Origin: Diploscapter coronatus
Lineage: Eukaryota; Nematoda; Chromadorea; Rhabditida; Rhabditidae
Assembly: GCA_964036155.1 (NCBI GenBank)
Contig: OZ038422.1
Coordinates: 74,113,201 to 74,177,200 of the forward strand
Direction: 5' to 3'
Length of the DNA stretch: 64,000 nt
Positions 55,503-61,817 of the stretch are shown here, piece after piece. Every line of letters starts with the position of its first letter. The stretch's first letter is position 1. The notes beneath the pieces are model-generated. The model saw only the letters and a list, made by a program, of their open reading frames with translations. It did no database searches and had not been told where the DNA came from. The position numbers and the translations under genes were made by a program.

Positions 55503-58500
55503 CGTACTCTTTGTGAAGATCAATCATCTTACAGGACCATTTAACAAGAAAAATGGGGAGTAATTGAATTTCCGTTGCGAAAATTTACGTTTACGCCTAT
55601 TGACGCTGATTTACGGCCATTTACGTTTATGGGTGAATATTCGCCATTTTTGGGTCTATTTACGCTTACGCGACAATTTGCGTTGAGTCGGAAAAGTCAC
55701 TTACGAAATCTTAAAATTCATTTGCGTACACTTTGGCAAAAATGTAACTAACTATTGCAACTTAAATTTAATCCAGTCAGAATGTTTAATTTTTAATTAC
55801 CTCTTCACTTTCAGCTGCGATTCGTCTGGCTGCTTCTCTGACGGCCTCCACAAAGATATTGGCCACCAGCTCGCTGGCAACACTGTCTGCAACTTTCACC
55901 AGCAGTTTGAACTCTTCTGAAAAGTAGTTATATTTTTGATTTAAGCAAAAATTGTATCATTAGAAAATTGCAACTTCGTAATACAATAGCATACGAAATA
56001 TTATGGGAAATTAATCTCAACCCTAAATACCTCATTCTCTATACTAACCAATACCATTTCATATCTAGCAATGCTACGATGTTACGACATTTCCAAATTG
56101 GCAAAAAATTACCGTCTTTCTTCCTTAATTCGATGGCCTCATCGTCCTTCTTTTTCTGAAGCGCTGCAGCTGCTTCGTCTGATCTGGGGATAATCTCCAT
56201 GTCAGTGTCGATGTCGGTCTCCTTTAACTCGGCGGCATCGATGATTTCCGGCGACTCTCTAGGCAATTCGACTCCGACGCTGGTGTTTGTTAGGCCGTGG
56301 TCAGACTCTGCTTTGCACGAATAGACGCCTAAGAAATTTGGTTGAATTTTATATTAATGCGATTAAAGTACCTTCGTCATTCTGGTCTGGCCGATGCACT
56401 GTGAGGATCTGAGTGCCGTCGTCGAATTCGTACATTTCGTGTTTGTCCGAAGCAGCCAAAGGCTGACCGTCCTTCCACCACGTGATAATAACTGGGGCAG
56501 CGCTGGAAATTTTTCAATCATCTTAGATCTTCGTGTTGTTATTTCTCTGTACCTCGAAACTTTGGCGACGAGCCTGAAGTAGCCGAGATGTTTAATGCCA
56601 TCGACCTCCGCGAGGAGGGGTTCGACGAATTTGGGCGGCAGGATGATTTGCACGTCCTCAAATTGCGTCGAGGCTGACATCGATTCGGATGCCTCTTCGG
56701 AATCCTTGATGTAGGGGATTCCTAAAAGATGCTATATTTCTTGGAACATCCCAGTCTTCTGCTATTAATGAAAAAGATAGATTCTTGAGAGAACCACCTT
56801 TTGGTCTCACCGCGCAGAATTATCGATTTCTGTCGCGTTCATGAGAGAAAAGGTAAAAAAAATTCGATTTGTTAAATACACTTAAAGAATTCTTGATTTT
56901 TATATTAAAACACTACTATCCTACCTTCGACATTGATATAGGCAGCTGTCTCGGCTGTGCCATGTGGGTTGGTTGCCATGCATTTGTAGAGACCGGCATC
57001 CTCTGCGTAGCACTCTGGGTTGAGCAACTCGCACACCCCACCATCGAGGACCTGGAATTTAAGAATTTGAATTTTCTCAAAAAATAACCATTTAATACTT
57101 GAGTTGTGACGTCCTTATTGATGACCCAGTCCTCGACGTTGATTTCGTCCTTGGACCACACGATGCCAGCTGACGGCACTGCGTGGATCTTGCAGCGAAG
57201 TACCATTGGTTGGCCTAAATTTAACAGGGGATAACCAATGACTTGCGGACATTTTAGTAGAGAGTACCATCAATGAACGTGGCGGAATGGAGAGGTTCGA
57301 CGATCTTCGGCGCGCACTCCTCTGGCAGATCCAATGGCACCATCTCGAACGAACCCTCGTGAACTAAAACCCCCAATTTGGAATTATCCCCGCTAGGGCT
57401 ACGAATTACATTTGGTTTTAAATGTCTGGATAAAATCACTCGAAACTGAAGCTAAACAATAATCCACGAACTTAAATTAAAACGAAAAATGTACTCAAAG
57501 CTTTTGCTAGAGTTATGTGTGATTTTAATGAAGCCTTTGATTGAATTTCAAACTCACTCGGACTTTCTCTGCGCCACATTTCAGCTGATCTAGTAAGGTC
57601 TTCCAGCTGACTTTGGTCGTCAATGTCCATCCAGTCGACAGTTTCCTCGACCCTCATGATCGTTTCACATCTACCATCAGAGTTCTTTCCTTCAACGCGA
57701 ATCTCGGTGTCTTTTTCGAGTTTGCGTCTCAAGATCATTCTCGTTTCATTCTCTAGAATGATGATCTTGACGTGGTCGTCGTTGCCCACTTCCTTTCCAT
57801 TCAAGTACCACCGGAAGTTGAGAGGCTTCTTGGCAATCATGATCACTCTCAGCTCGATTTCACCATGTTCGTTTCGGTGAAGTTCAATGTCCTTTGATAT
57901 TTTCGGAATTTCTCTCGGTGGACTGTCTCCGTACACATGAATAACTTTGAAGGATTTACTATCCGATCCTAATTCATTTCTGGCGACTACCTCGAACTTT
58001 CCATGTGGGGGTTCGGGCATCGAGAGTTCCGATTCATTATCTCCTATTCTCGTTATGGCCACATTATTGACGCCGTGCTTCAGTTCGAAATTATTGAAGA
58101 ACCACTTGAAGTCGGCCTCTGGGATAGCATCTACTCTGCAGATGACCTTGATGGGAGTTCCTGGTGCCAAACGCATCGCCTCCGTTGGCAGTTCTACGAT
58201 TTTTGGCGCAATCGGCAAAGTTTTCTTGGGATAACTTCCAGATTTTTTGCCCAATTGGAACATCATGCGCTTCGTCGTGTCAATAGCTCCTTCCGATTTG
58301 CCACGCCAATCCGTGGTAAGTCTCAGACTGTCTGTGGTCACTTTACACATCGACGTTTCATACGCGTTCTCGCTCCAGATTTCTACTTTGTAGAGCGCAT
58401 CTTTGGGTTCGTCGATCTTGATCGAGCTTCCAGAAGACCACTCCTCGATGTGAATCTTATTGGTATTCCTCAGCTCGAAGTTATTCTCGAACCACTTGAA

Positions 58501-61500
58501 AGTACAAGGGAAGGCACAAACGACGCCAATCTCCAGAACGAGTTCTTCATTGGATCGTAAGTGCATGCGCCCAGGCAAGGGAGTTGTAATGTGGGGGCTT
58601 AAAGGTAGCATGGATTCGTCAACTGAGGCCTCTTTGACGGTTTCCTTCGAAGACCTCGATGATGCTGGGGACATTTGCTCCGAGTTTCGGGCGCTCGTCA
58701 CCGTGACAGCGGATTGGGTGATGTCGGGGCCATCGTGGTGAATTCTCATGGCAATAGAATCTCTACCTACGCGATTTGTAGCCTCTACCATATATCTACC
58801 CTTTCTAATTGGCGGTTGTACAACTAGCGTGGATTTATTCTGCTCATTAAGTACAGCTATGTTTTGCTCTGACTTGACGTCAACGTCATCGATGGTCCAT
58901 CGGAACTCCGCTGTAGGGATCGCGGAGACATCAGCCGACAGAACGAGACGCTCGTGATGGGCGACGTGAAGTGACTCAGGGAATGCGGTTATGAAGCGAG
59001 GTGTCTGAGCGTACTCCCCTACTGCCTCGAGATCGTGGATCAGTGTGGTGTCGCTCGCCGCTGAAATCATACATATACACTCGCACGCTAAGACTTTCAC
59101 ATTTTATTTGTGTGTGTGGATTGACAACGAGTTATCATCAAAATCGTTATTATTCAAAAGAATTAATGATAGCTCACTATCGGTGCTGATATTTTGGCAA
59201 GAAATAATAACTCTCAAAACAGAAGCGCACACATGCCACGAGAACTGAGATGATGGGCAACGAAATCCAACGTAAAGTCGATAAGATCTCATTGATTATC
59301 CATCTATGGGTGGGGGTAAGCGATTTTGATTAGCGCGTACTTTTGACCAACGAAATGACGATTACCTGCTCGGCGTCTTTCGGCATCGACAGAGGTCTGA
59401 CGATCGGGCGAATGACGTGCGACCTCGACATGGCGCTCCAGATGACGTACGCCACGAGGCACGCTGCTTGATCTCTGAGCGTAGTTCACTTCGTAAAGGT
59501 TTATGGTCTGAAAACGCATTTTGGAGAGCACTTCTAAATAAATATTATACCTGATGGGTTGTGATCGGCTCTTGGACAGATTCCTGGACTGGTGCGGCAG
59601 GATGGCTACTTGCCGACATCACAGATCGTGAGATGTGTTCACCAGGTGCCAAAGGAGGTCGAGTTTGACGTGGCGGGTTTACTATAAAATGCTTTATATG
59701 TGTTTCTCATGAATTTTCTTCTAACCTTGGAGGATCTCAACGTATCCACTGCTCATAGCCGACCCATGAGCGTTCGACGCCACCACTTTGTACTCGCCCG
59801 CAACTGGCAGTTTGAATTTGGCAACGCAACGATTCTCCTTCGGGTAGTAGATTTCGACGTTGCGCGTCGAGTCGCGGTACTCCTTTCCGTTGACGAACCA
59901 TCCGAATCGAGCAAATGGATTGGCGTCGACTTCCACGTCGATGATGACTTCGTTGCCTGGCTGCACAGTGAGATTTGGCACCTGGAATTTTCATAGATGA
60001 GCTAGACAGATTAGCATACATCGACGTTACACGCATGAAAAGAAGACATTTCCCCCCTTTCGTTCCCACTTCTCCTCCCACTGGTCCCTACCCTCGATGC
60101 CCAATCAGCATCTTATCGATCTAATTATCTAGAGGCCATAAAAGGCTCCTGATTCCATTCTCATCATTAGGTTTTGATTCGACAGTAGGCAAAATAAATT
60201 GTCCTTCCCAACTATAAGAGCTAATCAGCCTATTCGTCTGGGGATTTTTCTCGGAACAACAGCATCGACAAAGCGACAGACAGACAGACAGACTACTCGA
60301 CTGGGGCTTGCTACAGTAAGTGTTTGTCAAAGCAAAAAAAGTGTCGGTGCGTTGTGAAACAGCGTCTTTACTTTCGATCCCTGCCGCGTCGATGAGAAAG
60401 AACCGCGACCACTAATCATGCCATTTAACATAACCCACGAGCCCACAGGTGCATTTTTTTTAAATGAATGTTCCTTACTTGAGTAATGAATCTGGGCGCG
60501 GTGTTGTAGGTGATGCTGCGTTCTCCAGATTGTGATCTCGTCATACTCGTCATGCTCTCACTCATCTGCTGACTCTGGACAGACCATTCAGAGTAGCGAT
60601 TCTCGACTGCAAATATTATTAATGGAAATTTTTCGTGCAACTTGATCCTACAGTTGACTGTGATGTAGCCATAGCTGGTGCTGACACCCGCCGGGTTCCG
60701 AGCAGTGCACTTGTAGACGCCCTGCTCAGGCTGCTTCACCGTCAAGGTCGTGATGTTGATACCATGACGGGCTTGGAAGCGGCGGCGATCCTGAATTTTT
60801 AAAATAGGGGATTTTCTACTTCTTCAATTGTTTACTTGTAGTACGGGACGGTCGTTGCAGAACCACTCGAAGATGGCAGGAGGGTCCGATGCAACTTCGA
60901 CGACCAGAGTGGGCGTGTCCGAGGACATGATGCGATACGCTTTGATCACCTAAGGTTAAAATTTATTCAATGTTCCTTTTTCTATTTCCCAAGTTTCAAA
61001 AGGAGGAATTACTTTGAGAAAAGTTAAAATGATGATGGTTAGAAGAAAAAATAGCAGAGACGTATTAGTTAGTTTATAAAAAAGAATCTATTAACTATTG
61101 CTATGGAGTAGTGAAAAGGAAAAAGGAGAAAATTAGTTAGTATTTCGTCGCATGTTGACTTTATATCCTTAAGCACCTGAATGAATTTGGGTGGCGCTGC
61201 AGCGATGAAGCTGGTGATCTCGCTGCTCCAATGCTCCTCAGTGAATGATTGCGACTGGGAGCCAGTACTGCGTATCAGATGCGTCTCGGCGACGGTCGCA
61301 TTGCCGGAACGCAGCACCGTTTCTCTATCTGAACATCGATTGTTTCACGGACGATTTCTGGATTATTGGTTTACCAGTGGTGTAACTGGTTGCTGGACTC
61401 GACGGTGCAGTGATGACATTCCTCGGCGAGGGATCGATGGGCTGCCCAATTCCTGTCCAAGTTTGATCTGGAAAATGTATTTTCCAATTTTTTTTAGTTT

Positions 61501-61817
61501 CTAATGAATTAGATACTTATGATAACCAAATTTAAAAATCAATTATTTGGTAAGCCTCGCAAGTTCTGTCTCTAAACATACAAACTACTGGGAGCACCCC
61601 CATTGTGAGATTCCCACCTAAAATTAGAGAGAGATCCATACTAGTGGAATTCCCAGTTATTCGTAGATTCGGATATTGGATATTTTATATTTAAATTCTA
61701 TTTTTCAATTTTCAACGAATTACCCGGTCTTTGGATATTTTGTTGGCCGTCCGACGTGTCGACCCGAAGGCCTTCAGTCGGCGGCACCGCAGCAGGTGGT
61801 CGCTGCCCGTCGCTCAT
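1..61817 (-). CDS. ttn-1: Titin-like giant sarcomere protein, N-terminal and middle part; partial at the left edge, many exons
   Basis: A single multi-exon gene whose protein starts at an ATG at 61817 and is still open at base 1. Seen: about 20 Ig domains (W and YxCxAxN signatures), 49 copies of a ~35-residue module, PEVT-like and PEVK-like repeat tracts, and an Ala/Glu/Lys coiled-coil array. Exon phases join without a break over 48 exons to 17836 (11,921 residues), apart from one weak donor at 47311/47310. Known of the family: nematode titin has Ig domains, PEVT-type elastic repeats, coiled coils, and FnIII and kinase domains toward the C-terminus. Inferred role: elastic and scaffolding filament of body-wall muscle. 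Ig domain 1 (residues PPKFIQ...IFEWFCNDRP) looks titin-like rather than twitchin- or UNC-89-like, and no SH3-DH-PH start is present. The gene symbol is by family resemblance; orthology was not tested. Confidence 0.85.
3393..5230 (-). repeat. 919-bp higher-order repeat, two copies
   Basis: Units of 235, 235, 235 and 214 bp at 3393-4311 are repeated at 4312-5230 with the same unit-specific variants (for example the GGTCTTCTCAGCC form in the third unit). Confidence 0.8.
10737..16110 (-). repeat. 1753-bp higher-order repeat, about three copies
   Basis: Seven units of 217, 304, 304, 304, 193, 217 and 214 bp (sum 1753) recur in the same order: landmarks 11108, 12861 and 14614 begin successive copies, and 12430, 14183 and 15936 match. 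Homology ends near 16110. Identity appears complete or nearly so by eye. Confidence 0.85.
17121..17186 (-). CDS. ttn-1: Titin exon 49: entry exon of the coiled-coil array
   Basis: A 66-nt phase-0 exon encoding IDDQKKIEEQKKVDEADKLKKE in two parts (IDDQKKIEEQKKV, DEADKLKKE). Its last seven residues, ADKLKKE, match the end of every 45-nt exon in the array, so it is the diverged founder-like first unit. It joins exon 48 as ...KLEQ-IDDQKK. The donor GTGAGATTTC is shared with the array. Confidence 0.75.
17727..17732 (-). terminator. AATAAA polyadenylation signal after the 17803 stop
   Basis: A canonical AATAAA on the minus strand, 70 nt downstream of the TGA at 17803, a normal nematode 3'UTR spacing. 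It lies in the intron used by the longer splice form. Confidence 0.5.
17803..17835 (-). CDS. ttn-1: Alternative C-terminal extension VISDEGTQRL plus stop
   Basis: If the donor at 17835 is ignored, exon 48 reads ten more codons and stops at TGA (17803-17805). With the AATAAA 70 nt downstream this would be a complete 3' end, giving a protein of about 11,931 residues (about 1.3 MDa) that lacks the coiled-coil array. From memory, C. elegans titin has isoforms near 2.2 MDa, 1.2 MDa and 301 kDa; the mid-size class would fit, but that match is inference. Confidence 0.5.
   Translation of the reverse strand, partial: VISDEGTQRL
17836..27339 (-). CDS. ttn-1: Titin exon 48: PEVK-like repeat exon with sixteen modules
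   Basis: A 9504-nt exon if spliced at CAG|GTAATTTCAG (17836/17835), encoding 3168 residues. The order is five diverged modules, a long array of KKAEEPVKVEES/EEPSKIEEPKKA dodecapeptides, eight near-identical modules (IQISESISQEQISD then VIVDLQFKHDESQLG) spaced by short dodecapeptide runs, then three more modules and a short acidic tail (GEMSQEELMQLLKDDDEKVD). P, E, V and K dominate the array, the composition of the PEVK spring of vertebrate titin; here it is built from a different, nematode-type unit. If the donor is not used, the frame continues VISDEGTQRL and stops at 17803. Confidence 0.83.
19000..22620 (-). repeat. Higher-order repeat: eight near-identical modules separated by 36-bp units
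   Basis: The same ~160-bp module segment starts at eight places; a fixed point in it lies at 19132, 20671, 21022, 21301, 21652, 21931, 22210 and 22597. Spacings are 1539, 351, 279, 351, 279, 279 and 387 bp, and differences between spacings are multiples of 36. The copies look identical at the base level where I compared them, indicating recent spread or gene conversion. Confidence 0.85.
22620..25815 (-). repeat. 36-bp tandem array, about 88 copies, encoding the KKAEEPVKVEES dodecapeptide
   Basis: Uninterrupted 36-bp units with two main forms (VKVEESKKAEEP and SKIEEPKKAEEP) and an A/V variant at one site. Higher-order copies are visible: bases near 22720-23340 recur at +1620 bp (45 units), and 25141-25260 recurs at +360 bp (10 units). 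The unit number is the span divided by 36. Confidence 0.85.
27798..30869 (-). CDS. ttn-1: Titin exon 47: nine further modules in disordered linkers
   Basis: A 3072-nt exon, phase 0 at both ends (1024 codons). Nine modules are visible, from ECSVDLEFNRSIEASG through SIDVSFSRKEEISG. Two modules recur nearly unchanged (SDCTTDLEFRCPESHSG and SDCVVHLQFNRDQPQSG), showing duplication of a ~280-residue pair. Linkers are Gln/Ser/Pro/Glu-rich. The donor is ACG|GTATTT. Being symmetric, the exon could be skipped in frame. Flanking introns 27340-27797 (458 nt) and 30870-31014 hold nothing recognisable. Confidence 0.83.
31015..32522 (-). CDS. ttn-1: Titin exon 46: module-plus-linker region with an 11-residue repeat
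   Basis: A 1508-nt exon. It opens with the second half of a module (LDIGLVTDEFVQVQGTFPA), then about eight copies of an 11-residue unit (ETQKPSDVTPQ), and three further modules (SDCIIDLEFRNPESYSG..., SDCMVHLQFKHDNEASG..., SDTTTDLFFQRREETSG...). Between them lies an Asp/Gln/Ser/Lys-rich linker (PSQDQSSIVDQSIQDQGK). It ends at a Gln-rich stretch with donor CAG|GTAACT. Confidence 0.83.
32133..32372 (-). repeat. 33-bp tandem repeat encoding KPSDVTPQETQ, about eight copies
   Basis: In exon 46. Variants include LSDVSPPETQ and PSDVTSQEIS at the edge. Boundaries are approximate. Confidence 0.75.
32791..41288 (-). CDS. ttn-1: Titin exon 45: end of Ig 20, then 21 copies of the VxLxF/DEYExV module
   Basis: An 8498-nt intronless exon. 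The first ~45 residues finish Ig 20 (YRCEAVNEHGSVSTECSIRV). The rest alternates ~35-residue modules with 40-120-residue Ser/Gln/Pro/Glu-rich linkers. Typical module: SDCVVHLQFRHDDEASG followed by LDIGLLVDIYEAVQLN. Modules often come in pairs: one ends with DEYxxVEGFFAAPQKP, the next starts SDC(V/I/M)VHLQF. I count 21 in this exon, the last split by the splice site (exon 45 ends ...EDISG, exon 46 starts LDIGLVTDEF). One linker is expanded into the VETPSTQP array. Composition suits an elastic segment with small structured beads. I do not recognise the module as a named domain family. Confidence 0.85.
35226..35632 (-). repeat. Three tandem copies of a ~40-residue Ser/Glu-rich unit
   Basis: Within exon 45 the unit LDSQQKSSEPVPSETSG + VPQISDQGEVTEKISIPS occurs three times, the first (transcript order) more diverged (LDSQQKQPEIIPSEISG). 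The latter two are near-identical, so the duplication is recent. Confidence 0.8.
38072..38719 (-). repeat. 27 tandem copies of a 24-bp unit encoding VETPSTQP (PEVT-like)
   Basis: Octapeptide variants VETPSTQP, VEAPPTQP and AETPSTQP repeat 27 times with no interruption inside exon 45. The residue content (P, E, V, T, with S/Q) matches the idea of the PEVT elastic region described for C. elegans titin; that link is by composition only. Confidence 0.9.
41511..41620 (-). CDS. ttn-1: Titin exon 44: first half of Ig domain 20
   Basis: A 110-nt exon encoding DAEWSEGPFQVKCIATGNPS, PQFSWTVNGQPIEEND. The downstream intron begins with a 27-base T run on the minus strand (A run on + at 41479-41505) directly after the donor. 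Joining exon 45 in phase gives SNYHILTENSMVSILQ, the continuation of the domain. The preceding intron 41621-41908 holds nothing recognisable. Confidence 0.84.
41909..42531 (-). CDS. ttn-1: Titin exons 41-43: rest of Ig 18, Ig domain 19 and start of Ig 20
   Basis: Exons 42401..42531, 42190..42355 and 41909..42098. Exon 41 completes Ig 18 (GTYEDGVAIIEVDHITEEGH, RITCIAENERGLAESSC). Exon 42 and most of exon 43 form Ig 19: QPHFVRPIEDVATESDRVTL, GDIIWKENGNTIYPS, YLFEDGIAILDLCELELGET, FIQCIAVNALGSALCEATVR. Exon 43 ends APELVKPLE, the A strand of Ig 20. Confidence 0.85.
42587..43573 (-). CDS. ttn-1: Titin exons 38-40: Ig domain 17 and start of Ig 18
   Basis: Exons 43425..43573, 43245..43378 and 42587..42907. 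Exon 38 is a short β-rich linker (VRMQVICDKEIADTHVDVLV). Exon 39: SPFFILPLNDGFYYGDSLTL, INVEWTVNGKKVDED. Exon 40: HHLIFEDGIAILRISDIDED, EITCSAFNNRGRVMTSC, then a Ser/Thr linker and KPHFVVPLKDVFTMADRYTL, which opens Ig 18. The 337-nt intron 42908-43244 between exons 40 and 39 holds nothing recognisable. Confidence 0.85.
43766..44555 (-). CDS. ttn-1: Titin exons 34-37: linker and Ig domain 16
   Basis: Exons 44469..44555, 44232..44371, 44088..44179 and 43766..43905. Exons 34-35 are a linker ending GPTFVSRLPVQIYTQ. Exon 36 gives TNETLTLKCIFSGQPLPAVT and WEKNGTLVDV. Exon 37 gives YQIICEDGVTILKIDPTQAE and AYTCNIANNFGVESTTCYVF. Canonical Cys/Trp/Cys core. Confidence 0.85.
44608..44994 (-). CDS. ttn-1: Titin exons 32-33: Ig domain 15
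   Basis: Exons 44799..44994 and 44608..44753. The domain runs PPEFATAFEEKYDLIPGEKF, VWNIAVRGIPVPKISFYLND, VTIQIEDGVCMLCVSKISHK, and QLVCEATNSAGARRTMTSIQ. The C-strand Trp is replaced (ISFYLND), while the F-strand Cys is present. The 'EDGVCML' insertion matches the other Ig domains of this region. Confidence 0.83.
45150..45959 (-). CDS. ttn-1: Titin exons 30-31: charged helical linker
   Basis: Exons 45733..45959 and 45150..45489. Exon 30 has an unusual AAG acceptor (TTTAAG), but both phases agree. The sequence is rich in Ala, Glu, Gln, Ser (ERTSLTTAESVRSSQQRDSA; EEMLHKAADQ) then IADEISKQVIDVAQREAARD, suggesting helices. It ends with a β-rich part (VKLIAHVDTNPEANIVNMHV) that resembles the linker in exon 24 (LVIEYESNTDEA, AVFVEVEANCPDQ). 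Function unknown. Confidence 0.75.
46122..46836 (-). CDS. ttn-1: Titin exons 28-29: Ig domain 14
   Basis: Exons 46739..46836 and 46122..46287, separated by a 451-nt intron (46288-46738) with no other content I recognise. The domain runs ETNVPQGAAATIKCETLAVQ, YNIEWRH, then SLTIRNVQPSDAGEYGVILD and TVTKIKVI. The F-strand Cys is Val. The N-terminal half resembles the start of Ig 13 (EDVQEYLVPPGSTATIACE), suggesting domain duplication. Confidence 0.8.
46934..46955 (-). terminator. AATAAA polyadenylation-signal candidates downstream of the 47300 stop
   Basis: Two AATAAA hexamers on the minus strand, at 46934-46939 and 46950-46955, about 345 nt after the stop at 47300. They lie inside the intron 46837-47299, where AT-rich chance matches are likely, so confidence is low. 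Confidence 0.25.
47300..47679 (-). CDS. ttn-1: Titin exon 27: Ig domain 13, with a possible alternative C-terminus
   Basis: It follows a 45-nt intron (47680-47724) that is itself stopless and a multiple of three. The domain runs EYLVPPGSTATIACEL, LSWMKDGQTMTFEN, GLYSVCIANTEFRVAHLAVD. The frame then runs into SLMGLKRKRISNSSLH and a TAA at 47300-47302. Ending there gives a 3452-residue protein. To continue, the transcript must splice at about 47311/47310 (A|GTCTGC, weak donor), which restores phase with exon 28 and yields ISNS-SEDEIQETNVPQG. I cannot decide which is used; both may be. Confidence 0.6.
47725..52110 (-). CDS. ttn-1: Titin exon 26: long linker with coiled coil, Pro-rich motifs and Ig domains 11-12
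   Basis: A 4386-nt exon (1461 codons). From the N-terminus: a Ser/Arg/Lys-rich stretch, a helix at about residues 210-330, and a strong coiled coil at about residues 480-590 (EQEMIEEIQHEIQEIRKERQ... and EEMWEEMERLERERREEEL). Two Pro-rich basic motifs follow, APPRKRRTIS and PPVPPRRTKRTRS, of the type bound by SH3 domains. After them comes a Lys-rich cluster (HLKKKKKEKSDKSKSP) and about 400 acidic/Ser-rich residues. It ends with two Ig domains: INIPSYVIKLGSTATITCEL...IEWYRGNN and PPQTQFVMEGQPTVISCLVS...VHWMKDRRPF. Phases at both ends agree with the neighbours. The unstructured parts do not let me assign a binding partner. Confidence 0.82.
52111..52802 (-). other. 692-nt intron
   Basis: Between exons 25 and 26. 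AT-rich with a purine-rich patch near 52180-52240. No ORF with recognisable content; nothing else supported. Confidence 0.6.
52803..54031 (-). CDS. ttn-1: Titin exons 24-25: linker domain and Ig domain 10
   Basis: Exons 52986..54031 and 52803..52942. Exon 24 starts VKKIEEEYELVHAANNMSPQ and carries a ~270-residue region with no recognised fold but regular alternation of hydrophobic strands (for example QQLVIEYESNTDEA, VTAVFVEVEANCPDQ). It ends in Ig 10: PPKFFRQLQDNSAVVGNTAQ, LKCICMGTPTPDFVWRVDG. Exon 25 finishes the domain with YEDGICILKILKVLLEDEGE and YSCEAVNVNGRAM. The 'YEDGxxIL' insertion between strands D and E recurs in Ig 15-19, a signature of this titin. Confidence 0.83.
54149..54813 (-). 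CDS. ttn-1: Titin exons 20-23: Pro/Glu-rich linker in four small exons
   Basis: Exons 54727..54813, 54390..54538, 54316..54345 and 54149..54244. They encode a disordered-looking acidic linker: IKTAEDQPLKIEVPTLQV, then EEPQKLIPPVEQGLPQEVLP, the ten-residue micro-exon IFEKPFIPTQ, then PEETIIVPVDKKTMPSEEAE. Exons 22 and 23 are phase 0 on both sides, so either could be skipped without a frameshift. Confidence 0.72.
54974..55341 (-). CDS. ttn-1: Titin exons 18-19: Ig domain 9
   Basis: Exons 55166..55341 and 54974..55119. The domain runs APSLEVQTDTYTVIENGTVK, MSAVIRGNPTPFVEWYQGEN, SMAYEKGVASLTLKKAELQH, AGNYYIHATNTHGTTVQSIR. The C-strand Trp is kept. The F strand has YYIHATN instead of YxCxAxN, so the F-strand Cys is missing. 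Confidence 0.83.
55342..55800 (-). other. 459-nt intron with a T25 tract and TTTACG-rich patch
   Basis: Between exons 17 and 18. It contains 25 T in a row at 55471-55495 (+ strand) and, at about 55580-55690, a stretch dense in TTTACG/TTACGC words. No coding signal is seen. Confidence 0.6.
55801..55916 (-). CDS. ttn-1: Titin exon 17: helical linker
   Basis: A 116-nt exon in phase with its neighbours, encoding EEFKLLVKVADSVASELVAN and then an Ala/Arg/Glu-rich stretch. It looks amphipathic and helical and resembles the linker helices at 45733-45959 and 45150-45489, which also begin with Ala/Asp/Glu-rich repeats. Function unknown. Confidence 0.72.
56113..56721 (-). CDS. ttn-1: Titin exons 14-16: Ig domain 8 and charged tail
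   Basis: Exons 56553..56721, 56372..56502 and 56113..56328. An acidic lead is followed by PPKFVEPLLAEVDG, then VIITWWKDGQPLAASDKHEM, then GVYSCKAESDHGLTNTSVGV. Exon 16 continues into a charged, probably helical tail with EAAAALQKKKDDEAIELRKK. Introns are 50 and 43 nt. Confidence 0.83.
56925..57363 (-). CDS. ttn-1: Titin exons 11-13: Ig domain 7
   Basis: Exons 57268..57363, 57099..57214 and 56925..57051. The domain is split by two introns: CAPKIVEPLHSATFIDG, then QPMVLRCKIHAVPSAGIVWS (B-strand Cys and C-strand Trp), then AGLYKCMATNPHGTAETAAY (F-strand Cys). It has the canonical I-set Cys and Trp residues. The intron 56722-56924 that follows holds nothing recognisable. Confidence 0.85.
57558..59060 (-). 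CDS. ttn-1: Titin exon 10: four consecutive Ig-type domains (Ig 3-6)
   Basis: A single 1503-nt exon. Four I-set-like domains follow a short lead: TPRFITAFPESLHV...FRWTID...GRYMVEATNRVG; PHITTPLPGRMHL...FKWFENN...YKVEIWSENAYE; APKIVELPTEAMRL...FKWFFNN...GKFEVVARNELG; and PKISKDIELHRNEHG...FRWYLNGKEV...IRVEGKNSDGR. In all four the F-strand Cys position is not Cys, yet the Trp core is kept, so the set is divergent. An acidic tail (VDWMDIDDQSQLEDL) follows. Introns are absent from these four domains but frequent in their neighbours. Confidence 0.82.
59366..59681 (-). CDS. ttn-1: Titin exons 8-9: flexible linker
   Basis: Exons 59551..59681 and 59366..59507, separated by a 43-nt intron. Exon 8 is Pro/Ala/Ser-rich (VNPPRQTRPPLAPGEH). 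Exon 9 is Arg-rich (RSSSVPRGVRHLERHVEVAR). No fold is recognisable. Phases join Ig 2 (exon 7) to the four-Ig exon 10. The acceptor of exon 8 is TTTTATAG. The 305-nt intron 59061-59365 that follows holds nothing I recognise. Confidence 0.7.
59726..60606 (-). CDS. ttn-1: Titin exons 6-7: linker and Ig domain 2
   Basis: Exons 60479..60606 and 59726..59981. Exon 6 encodes a Ser/Gln/Met-rich linker (VQSQQMSESMTSMTRS) then APRFITQ, the A strand of Ig 2. Exon 7 completes it: VPNLTVQPG, FGWFVNGKEY, GEYKVVASNAHGSAMSSGYVEI. The F-strand Cys is replaced by Val (YKVVA), so this domain lacks the usual core disulfide pair, which is common in intracellular I-set domains. The 497-nt intron between the exons (59982-60478) holds a short GACA microsatellite and nothing else I recognise. 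Confidence 0.82.
60275..60293. repeat. Short (GACA)n microsatellite within an intron
   Basis: Just under five perfect tetranucleotide copies within the intron between exons 6 and 7. Confidence 0.8.
60652..60949 (-). CDS. ttn-1: Titin exons 4-5: Ig domain 1
   Basis: Exons 60836..60949 and 60652..60790 follow exon 3 in phase. The domain runs VIKAYR...VVEVASDPPAIFEWF (strand C Trp) to GVYKCTARNPAG (strand F Cys) and ends YGYITV. The donor after exon 3 (CAG|GTGCTT) and the acceptor CCTTAG are both acceptable. This is an I-set Ig fold typical of titin and twitchin family proteins, and it is among the segments that look most titin-like. Confidence 0.85.
61177..61817 (-). CDS. ttn-1: Titin exons 1-3: N-terminus and start of Ig domain 1
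   Basis: Exons 61724..61817, 61375..61467 and 61177..61328. The protein starts MSDGQRPPAAVPPTEG. This ATG was chosen because exon 1 (31 codons plus one base) joins in phase to exon 2, which begins with two bases completing an Asp codon, giving QRP-DQTWTGIGQ. Exon 2 is Pro/Ser-rich. Exon 3 runs through a Ser/Thr-rich stretch to AAAPPKFIQ, the first strand of Ig domain 1. Introns are 256 and 46 nt. The region is probably a flexible N-terminal tail. No signal peptide or membrane segment is seen, as expected for a cytoplasmic filament protein. Confidence 0.75.

Noticed and set aside
17803..61817. Alternative reading as twitchin or UNC-89/obscurin
   Set aside because: No SH3-DH-PH or KSP repeats, and no Ig/FnIII super-repeats; long PEVT/PEVK-like tracts and a coiled-coil region fit titin better.
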